NCBI GenBank assembly: GCA_028875135.1
Contig: JAPPFQ010000592.1
Span: 1 to 5,795, forward strand
From: Acidobacteriota bacterium
GTDB lineage: Bacteria; Acidobacteriota; Terriglobia; Versatilivoradales; Versatilivoraceae
Length of the DNA: 5,795 nt
Direction: 5' to 3'
Shown piece by piece: positions 1 to 4,080 of this stretch. The notes under the pieces were generated by a model. It searched no databases. It saw only the letters and a program-made list of their open reading frames with translations, and was not told the origin of the DNA. The position numbers and the translations under genes are program-made. Positions within the stretch are counted from its first letter, which is position 1; the number at the start of each line of letters is the position of its first letter.

Positions 1-133
1 CTTCGGGGCAGGCCTCAGCCGCCACGGCTTCGGAGCCAGGATCCACGTCCCCGAAGACCAAGCCGCGGATGCGGAAGAAGTGCTGGCCGTGCTGGACGAG
101 GAGACGGAAGAGGATGCGGGCGCAGACGATTAG
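1..133 (+). CDS. C-terminal end of an unidentified small protein (possibly DUF2007-like), 5' end outside window
   Basis: An open frame enters from the left edge (first full codon at 2) and ends at TAG 131-133, leaving 43 visible residues. The visible part includes GFGARIHVPEDQAADAEEVL followed by a very acidic tail (DEETEEDAGADD). The hydrophobic strand, then VPEDQA, then an Ala/Glu-rich helix resembles the end of DUF2007 'putative signal transducing' domains, which often close with a 'VPxEDAxxAxxIL' pattern; this is from memory and the fragment is too short to be sure. The mechanosensitive channel gene starts 63 bases later on the same strand with its own strong ribosome binding site, so the two could share a transcript. 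The codons are G+C rich like those of the channel gene. The frame is well supported by codon use and position; the family call is tentative. Confidence 0.55.
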   Translation, partial: FGAGLSRHGFGARIHVPEDQAADAEEVLAVLDEETEEDAGADD

Positions 134-182
134 TCGACAGGCTTCCGATGGCAGCCATCGCTTCCACCGCCGCGCGGAAACC

Positions 183-190
183 GAGGAGGT
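183..190 (+). promoter_or_regulatory. Strong Shine-Dalgarno that fixes a TTG start for the MscS-type channel
   Basis: GAGGAGGT lies six bases before TTG at 197-199. This near-perfect anti-16S match at optimal spacing supports TTG as the true initiator, and the protein that follows begins a normal MscS-type N-terminus. Confidence 0.75.
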
Positions 191-196
191 GCTCTA

Positions 197-1300
197 TTGA
201 TCGATTGGACTCAAATTGGCGAGTTCGCGACTCGCTATTCGGGTGCGGCCGCCAAAATCGCCGGCCTGTTTCTCCTGGCCTGGGTCGCCTCTCGCATGAT
301 TCACCACTACGTGCCCAAGCTGCGGATGCGTCTGGTCAAGGTCATGCAGTCCCGCCGGCACGAGCCGGATATCGAGTTGGACAAGCGGGCGGCCACGCTG
401 GGGGGGATTTTCCGAAAGACGGTGGTGGTGTCGATCTGGGTGGTGGTCTTCATGATGGCGCTGGAGGAGGCCGGCTTCAACGTGGGGCCGCTGCTGGCCG
501 GCGCCGGGGTGGCGGGTCTGGCCGTCGGCTTCGGGGCCCAAAACCTGGTACGGGATGTGATTTCGGGACTGTTCATGCTGCTCGAGAACCAGGTCCGGGT
601 CAATGACGTGGCCATCATCAACGGCACCGGGGGGCTGGTGGAGCAGATCAACCTGAGAACCACCGTGCTGAGAAGCCTGGACGGCACCGTTCACATCTTT
701 CCCAACGGCACCATCAACACCCTGTCCAACATGACCCAGGAATACTCCTACTACGTCTTCAACATCGGGGTGGCCTACAAGGAGGATACCGACCACGTCT
801 CGGCGGTGGTCAGGGAGCTGGCCGACGAGATGATGCAGGAGGAGGCCTATCGATCGTTCATTCTGGCCCCGCTGGAAGTGTTGGGGGTGGATGAGTTCGC
901 CGACTCCGCCGTCATGATCAAGGCCCGCATCAAGACCGCACCTATCAAGCAGTGGATGGTGGGCCGGGAGATGAACCGCCGCATCAAGAAGAAGTTCGAC
1001 GAGGTGGGCATCGAGATTCCCTTCCCCCACCGCTCGCTCTATTTCGGCGAGGCCAGCAAGGCCTTCGCCACCCGGTCGGTCGACGCCGGTCCCGGCGAGA
1101 TCAAGGCCATGATCCGCGAAGTCATGGAGGAAAAGGGGCCGGGGGCCGAAAAGGTGGAACTTCCAGCCCCGGCAAAGGTGGTTCCCGCCGCCCCGAAGCC
1201 GAAGGCCCGCCCCCGGCCGGCCAAGGCTCCCCACCGGCGGCGCCCGCGCCGGCCCGCTCCCCTGGGAGAAAGCACGGCCGACTCCGAGGGTTTCGAATGA
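197..1300 (+). CDS. MscS-family small-conductance mechanosensitive ion channel
   Basis: This 367-residue inner-membrane channel would open under membrane tension and release solutes during hypo-osmotic shock. Hydrophobic segments lie at about residues 21-40 and 74-90. They are followed by the pore-lining, Gly/Ala-rich helix at about 97-125 (AGAGVAGLAVGFGAQNLVRD), the family's most conserved part. The beta domain follows at about 130-180, with FPNGTINTLSNMT matching the usual 'IPNG.i....i.N' motif. The cytoplasmic alpha/beta domain ends in the typical GIEIPFPHRSLYF (271-283). Having two clear N-terminal helices before the pore helix fits the compact MscS/YkuT-like group. The start is TTG with a GAGGAGGT site six bases upstream. 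Beyond about residue 315 the protein carries an extra Pro/Ala/Arg-rich tail (PKPKARPRPAKAPHRRRP) ending acidic, not part of the family core and probably disordered. The gene converges on the phosphoesterase gene, with only 25 bases between their ends if the latter is counted to 1326. The family is certain; gating properties cannot be read. Confidence 0.95.
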   Translation: MIDWTQIGEFATRYSGAAAKIAGLFLLAWVASRMIHHYVPKLRMRLVKVMQSRRHEPDIELDKRAATLGGIFRKTVVVSIWVVVFMMALEEAGFNVGPLLAGAGVAGLAVGFGAQNLVRDVISGLFMLLENQVRVNDVAIINGTGGLVEQINLRTTVLRSLDGTVHIFPNGTINTLSNMTQEYSYYVFNIGVAYKEDTDHVSAVVRELADEMMQEEAYRSFILAPLEVLGVDEFADSAVMIKARIKTAPIKQWMVGREMNRRIKKKFDEVGIEIPFPHRSLYFGEASKAFATRSVDAGPGEIKAMIREVMEEKGPGAEKVELPAPAKVVPAAPKPKARPRPAKAPHRRRPRRPAPLGESTADSEGFE

Positions 1301-1325
1301 TCGACGGCCGGTCCGCCAGTAATGC

Positions 1326-1550
1326 TCATTCTGAATCCTGGGATTGTGTTGAACATTCCTTCTCGTCTTTTCTTATGCAGCCTTGGTGGAAGGTATTCCC
1401 ATCCTCGTCGACAGCGGCGAATCGCACCTCTCTCTCACTGACCTCGAAGTGGAGGAAGTGGTAGGTTACTTTTCCGAACTCCACCTCGGGGTGATTCTTC
1501 CTGATGCCCTTTCGTATCTTGCCGGCGCAGCCGGACACGAAGTAATGAAT
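1326..1550 (-). pseudogene. 3' remainder of the metallophosphoesterase gene, beyond the in-frame TGA
   Basis: Reading straight on past the TGA at 1553-1551, in the same frame, gives 74 more sense codons and then TGA at 1328-1326. The peptide begins IHYFVSGCAGKIRKG and continues with alternating hydrophobic residues (VTYHFLHFEV, VRFAAVDEDG). In the phosphoesterase family as I know it, the GHDH metal-binding block is followed by a 'QKGI.YFVSG..GKLR' strand and a short beta-sandwich edge, and that is what resumes here. No shift of frame is needed and no second stop occurs. Counting to 1326 also leaves a tidy 25-bp gap to the convergent channel gene. A separate gene from the in-frame GTG at 1538 is unlikely, because no ribosome binding site sits at proper spacing and the peptide would be only the family's tail. 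Confidence 0.7.
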
Positions 1551-1553
1551 TCA
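1551..1553 (-). other. In-frame TGA interrupting the metallophosphoesterase
   Basis: The codon run reads N-Q-K-G-TGA-I-H-Y-F-V-S-G. Sense coding typical of the family continues on both sides without a frame change. From memory, relatives read 'QKG' directly followed by 'I/V.YF', so the TGA may occupy an extra codon rather than replace a conserved residue. Possible causes are a point mutation or small insertion in a decaying gene, a sequencing or assembly error, or recoding by readthrough or selenocysteine. The codon is observed directly; the cause is not. Confidence 0.85.
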
Positions 1554-2264
1554 ACCCTTCTGATTCCTAATCTTCTGATAGAAGTGGTCATGCCCTGAAA
1601 GAACGATGTCTATCCCTCCGTCTATGAATCTTTGCTCCCAGACTTTCCGTAATTTCCTGCTTGATCCGTGTCCCCAACGGCCAATCAGCAATCCGAGCGG
1701 GGACTTGGAATGAGCAAATGAGTAAATCGGATGGTGAAAGTACACGAAGTTCCAATGATAGTCCGGTGATTTCGAAAGCCTTTTGTCCAGGGACTTCTCC
1801 CGCCTGGACAAATCCTCCTGTTCCTTCCAGGCGCCCGAGTTCAAGCAGAGGAAGCGGGCCAGTCGCTTTCCGCCGATTTGGGGCCCCTCATAAAACTCAT
1901 ACTCGTCCTGTTTCCCCACGTAGCCGAACGCATCATCCTCGACTTGCAGCCGGCCCCGGTCCGTCCTCCGGTCGTGGTTGCCGAGGGTGGCATGAAATGG
2001 GACCTTGAGTTTCCTGTAAATGTCTTTGAACTTCTTGTCGAAGTGTTTTGGGTCTCCATCCTCGTAAACGTTGTCACCCAACATGAGAATGAACTTCCAG
2101 GAATGGTTCCGGTGGAAGGCCAGCATCTGAGCGGCGATCATCTCTTGGTGGTTGCCGCCCGTACCGCTGTCGCCAATCACCGCGAATTTTAGTGTCTTCT
2201 CGCCGAGGACCGAAGCGGGTGCTCCCAGCAGCAGAGCAATCAAGAGAATCAGTCGAGCTCGCAT
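1551..2264 (-). CDS. Secreted purple-acid-phosphatase-like metallophosphoesterase, cut short by an in-frame TGA
   Basis: The 237 residues up to TGA carry a signal peptide (about 1-21, MRARLILLIALLLGAPASVL) and the five metal-binding blocks of calcineurin-like/purple acid phosphatases: GDSG (31-34), GDNVY (63-67, including the Tyr that gives purple acid phosphatases their colour), GNHD (95-98), VYFHHP (174-179) and GHDH (224-227). The order and spacing resemble tartrate-resistant acid phosphatase (ACP5-like), so phosphate-ester hydrolysis outside the cytoplasm is the likely original role; the substrate is unknown. The start chosen is ATG 2264, with GAGGT six bases upstream and a proper signal peptide. 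The frame is open to 2549, but that extension has no signal-like or family-like sequence. The stop falls ten residues after GHDH and removes the last strands of the fold, which remain encoded downstream in frame. The full product would be about 312 residues, normal for the family. All ligands lie before the stop, but the truncated fold may not be stable. Confidence 0.85.
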   Translation of the reverse strand: MRARLILLIALLLGAPASVLGEKTLKFAVIGDSGTGGNHQEMIAAQMLAFHRNHSWKFILMLGDNVYEDGDPKHFDKKFKDIYRKLKVPFHATLGNHDRRTDRGRLQVEDDAFGYVGKQDEYEFYEGPQIGGKRLARFLCLNSGAWKEQEDLSRREKSLDKRLSKSPDYHWNFVYFHHPIYSFAHSKSPLGLLIGRWGHGSSRKLRKVWEQRFIDGGIDIVLSGHDHFYQKIRNQKG

Positions 2265-2270
2265 ACGAAC

Positions 2271-2275
2271 ACCTC
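2271..2275 (-). promoter_or_regulatory. Shine-Dalgarno that fixes the phosphoesterase start
   Basis: On the minus strand GAGGT is followed by six bases (GTTCGT) and then ATG at 2264-2262. This placement selects the ATG that begins the signal peptide and argues against the longer open frame running back to 2549. Confidence 0.65.
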
Positions 2276-2626
2276 GCGGGAGTCTGCGTCCTGGGATCCT
2301 GCCGTGGCCTTCAATCGAACCATGATCCCTGTAAAGGGTGAAAAATACGCAGGTAAAAGGATGGTTTCCCCTGTTCTCAGTAATAATGCAGCCGTTCCAG
2401 TGAGTACTGTCCCATTTATCTGCCTTGCGGCCCAGATTCCTGGAGCTGTACTCCGAGCTTGTCAGTGACGCCGCGGGAACATTCCCTCTACTATACAGTC
2501 GACGAAGCCTGCTGCGCTTGTACTGTGAACCACATCGCGTCGCCGGCATGACCAGGCCGTGTACCCGGCGAAGGTGCTCAGGTTTCAGTCGCCCGCCGCC
2601 CGGTGCGGGAGTACAATTCCTGTCAG

Positions 2627-2652
2627 CGGCAGCGGTAGGTCAGCCGCTGCCG
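2627..2652. repeat. 9-bp perfect inverted repeat in the leader of the radical SAM gene
   Basis: CGGCAGCGG (2627-2635) is mirrored by CCGCTGCCG (2644-2652) across an 8-base loop, TAGGTCAG. The right arm ends 45 bases before ATG 2698. No T-run follows on either strand, so it is not a typical intrinsic terminator. It could be an operator for a dimeric regulator or a 5'-leader hairpin; a -10-like TACAAT lies just upstream (2612-2617). The symmetry is seen directly; its function is unknown. Confidence 0.5.
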
Positions 2653-2697
2653 AAGCCGAGCCTTTCGTGACGTCCCCTGGAATCGCGGTCGCGCAAC

Positions 2698-3822
2698 ATG
2701 TCAACCCTGCAGAACATCCTGAACCAGAAGGTGAAGGAGGGTGAGCTCTGGGAGCGGCTGGATGAGAAGCGCATCCGCTGCTACGCCTGCGGGCACTGTT
2801 GCCCCATTCCCGAGGGCCGCCCGGGCGTCTGCCGGGTTCGCTTCAACCGGGGCGGCAAGTTGATGGTTCCCTGGGGATACACCGGAGGGGTGCAGTGCGA
2901 CCCCATCGAAAAGAAGCCCTTCTTCCACGCCTACCCCGGGGCGCTGGCCTACAGCTTCGGCATGCTGGGCTGCGACCTGCACTGCGCCTACTGTCAGAAC
3001 TGGGTGACCTCTCAGGCCCTGAGGGACCCGGCGGCGGTGGCGCCCCCGCGCAGAGCGACGCCTCAGGCCCTGGCCCGGGCGGCCGTGAGGCAGCGGGCCC
3101 GGGTGATCGTGAGCACCTACAACGAGCCGCTGATCACCAGTGAGTGGGCGGTGGCGGTGTTCAGGGAGGCCCGCAAGGAAGGCCTGACCACCGGATTCGT
3201 CTCCAACGGCAACGGCACTCCGGAGGTGCTGGAATACCTTAGACCCTGGGTGGACCTCTACAAGGTCGATCTCAAGAGTTTCCGTGACCGCCAGTACCGC
3301 AGACTGGGGGGGCGGCTGCAGCCGATTCTGGAGACTATCGCCAGCCTGTACCGGCAGGGATTCTGGCTGGAAATCGTGACGCTGCTGATTCCGGGCTTCA
3401 ACGATTCAGAGGATGAAGTCCGGCGGCTGGCGGCCTTCCTGGCGGGCGTATCTCCCGATATTCCCTGGCACGTGACCGCCTTCCACCAGGACTACAAGAT
3501 GACCGATCCCGATAATACCAGTGCCGAAATGCTGATGGCCGCTGCCGAGATCGGCCGGCAGGAGGGATTGCGCTACGTCTATGCCGGCAACCGGCCGGGC
3601 CGGGTGGGGGACCTGGAGAACACCCGCTGCCCGGATTGCCGAACCCTGCTGATCGAACGCTTCGGCTATCTGATCCTGGGGTACCACCTGACTCCCCAGG
3701 GTGATTGTCCGAACTGCGGTCTGGCCATTCCCGGTCGCTGGGCCCAATCCTTCCAAGGCCAGGTGGCCGCCCATCCCTTCCTGCCCCGTCAGGGAATCAA
3801 CCCGCCCCCGCTGTCTTCCTGA
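2698..3822 (+). CDS. amrS: AmmeMemoRadiSam-type radical SAM enzyme (COG1180, PflA-like)
   Basis: The 374-residue protein carries the radical SAM cluster motif CDLHCAYC (C92, C96, C99), whose three cysteines bind the [4Fe-4S] cluster that cleaves S-adenosylmethionine. Upstream lie the N-terminal Cys-rich block CYACGHCC (28-35) with C45, then WGYTGGVQCDPIEKKPFFH (59-77), a hallmark of this subfamily. VSTYNEPLITSEW (138-150) and YKVDLKS (188-194) are further typical barrel motifs. The C-terminus has a zinc-ribbon-like pair, CPDC (311-314) and CPNC (337-340), also usual in the subfamily. An in-frame stop at 2668-2670 makes ATG 2698 the farthest upstream start, and the N-terminus (ILNQKVKEGELWERL) looks like known family starts, although no clear Shine-Dalgarno precedes it. 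The enzyme is named for co-occurrence with AMMECR1 and Memo proteins; neither is in this window. I know of no firmly settled reaction for this subfamily. Glycyl-radical activation, as in PflA, is a distant analogy only. Confidence 0.9.
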   Translation: MSTLQNILNQKVKEGELWERLDEKRIRCYACGHCCPIPEGRPGVCRVRFNRGGKLMVPWGYTGGVQCDPIEKKPFFHAYPGALAYSFGMLGCDLHCAYCQNWVTSQALRDPAAVAPPRRATPQALARAAVRQRARVIVSTYNEPLITSEWAVAVFREARKEGLTTGFVSNGNGTPEVLEYLRPWVDLYKVDLKSFRDRQYRRLGGRLQPILETIASLYRQGFWLEIVTLLIPGFNDSEDEVRRLAAFLAGVSPDIPWHVTAFHQDYKMTDPDNTSAEMLMAAAEIGRQEGLRYVYAGNRPGRVGDLENTRCPDCRTLLIERFGYLILGYHLTPQGDCPNCGLAIPGRWAQSFQGQVAAHPFLPRQGINPPPLSS

Positions 3823-4080
3823 AACACCTTTTCTGACCCGGATTGCGTTCGAGCCTTTTGCGAAATTCGGCAGGCAACGGGTGCGTGGGGCGAGAAAGGG
3901 GACAGGCCAATCGAGTCACGCCCCCACTCTGTAGCTCGACGGCCACGACAGTCACAAAATCACCCATCGACAAGTCAAGAATCTTCTTTTGTGCCTTTTG
4001 TGCCTTTTGTGCCTTTTGTGGTTGAGTCTTTTGGTTTTTCTTCGTTTCCCTTCGTGGACTGACAGCCGGCCGCCCGGGCA
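3823..4080. other. Convergent spacer after amrS and the Asp-box protein gene
   Basis: Two genes converge on this 258-base stretch. I see no gene and no convincing hairpin-plus-T-run terminator. Its right half holds the tandem repeat listed separately, flanked by A/G-rich sequence (minus strand) of the same character, such as CCACGAAGGGAAACGAAG at 4041-4058. Confidence 0.45.
3986..4021. repeat. Four tandem copies of a 9-bp unit (CTTTTGTGC / GCACAAAAG)
   Basis: Units start at 3986, 3995, 4004 and 4013; the first three are identical and the fourth differs only in its last base. On the minus strand this reads as repeated GGCACAAAA, and degenerate relatives continue to about 4058 (for example CCACGAAGGGAAACGAAG). 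Because the unit is 9 bp it stays in frame and produces spurious 'KGTKGTKGT' open frames. Similar 'ACAAAGG/ACGAAGG' runs are, as I recall, scattered through spacers of many environmental genomes. There are no unique spacers, so it is not CRISPR. Confidence 0.85.

Larger units (their letters stand above)
2249..2697. other. Divergent spacer between the phosphoesterase and radical SAM genes (extends into the phosphoesterase 5' end)
   Basis: About 433 bases (2265-2697) lie between the two divergent starts, with no gene I can recognise. The half nearest the phosphoesterase is comparatively A+T rich (26 of 60 bases are G or C in 2341-2400). A minus-strand frame is open for 70 codons (2461-2252) and stops at TGA 2251-2249, overlapping the phosphoesterase start by 16 bases. 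It has no usable start and no family match I know. The half nearest the radical SAM gene holds a perfect 9-bp inverted repeat. Promoters for both genes should lie here, but I cannot place -35/-10 pairs with confidence; TACAAT at 2612-2617 is the best single -10-like hexamer for the rightward gene. Confidence 0.5.

Noticed and set aside
146..160. Palindrome CGATGGCAGCCATCG between the first two genes as a terminator or operator
   Set aside because: Only 6 bp of stem with a 3-base loop and no T-run follow; in G+C-rich DNA this can occur by chance.
194..1234. 346-codon minus-strand open frame opposite the MscS gene
   Set aside because: It is the antisense shadow of a G+C-rich gene: His/Gly/Asp-rich with no recognisable domain, whereas the plus frame gives textbook MscS motifs and a strong ribosome binding site.
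1326..1538. Separate 70-residue gene from GTG 1538
   Set aside because: Its sequence is the C-terminal part of the phosphoesterase, and no ribosome binding site sits at suitable spacing.
1878..2192. 104-codon plus-strand open frame inside the phosphoesterase
   Set aside because: It lies wholly antisense to the metal-binding blocks of the phosphoesterase and has no ribosome binding site or known domain.
2265..2549. 95-codon N-terminal extension of the phosphoesterase
   Set aside because: The sequence before ATG 2264 is Arg-rich with no family similarity, while ATG 2264 has a Shine-Dalgarno at six bases and begins a signal peptide.
1298..3822. Genome-wide reassignment of TGA to a sense codon
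   Set aside because: The channel gene and the radical SAM gene both end naturally at TGA (1298-1300 and 3820-3822) at expected family lengths.
3986..4021. CRISPR array
   Set aside because: The 9-bp units are directly adjacent with no unique spacers, so this is a simple tandem repeat.
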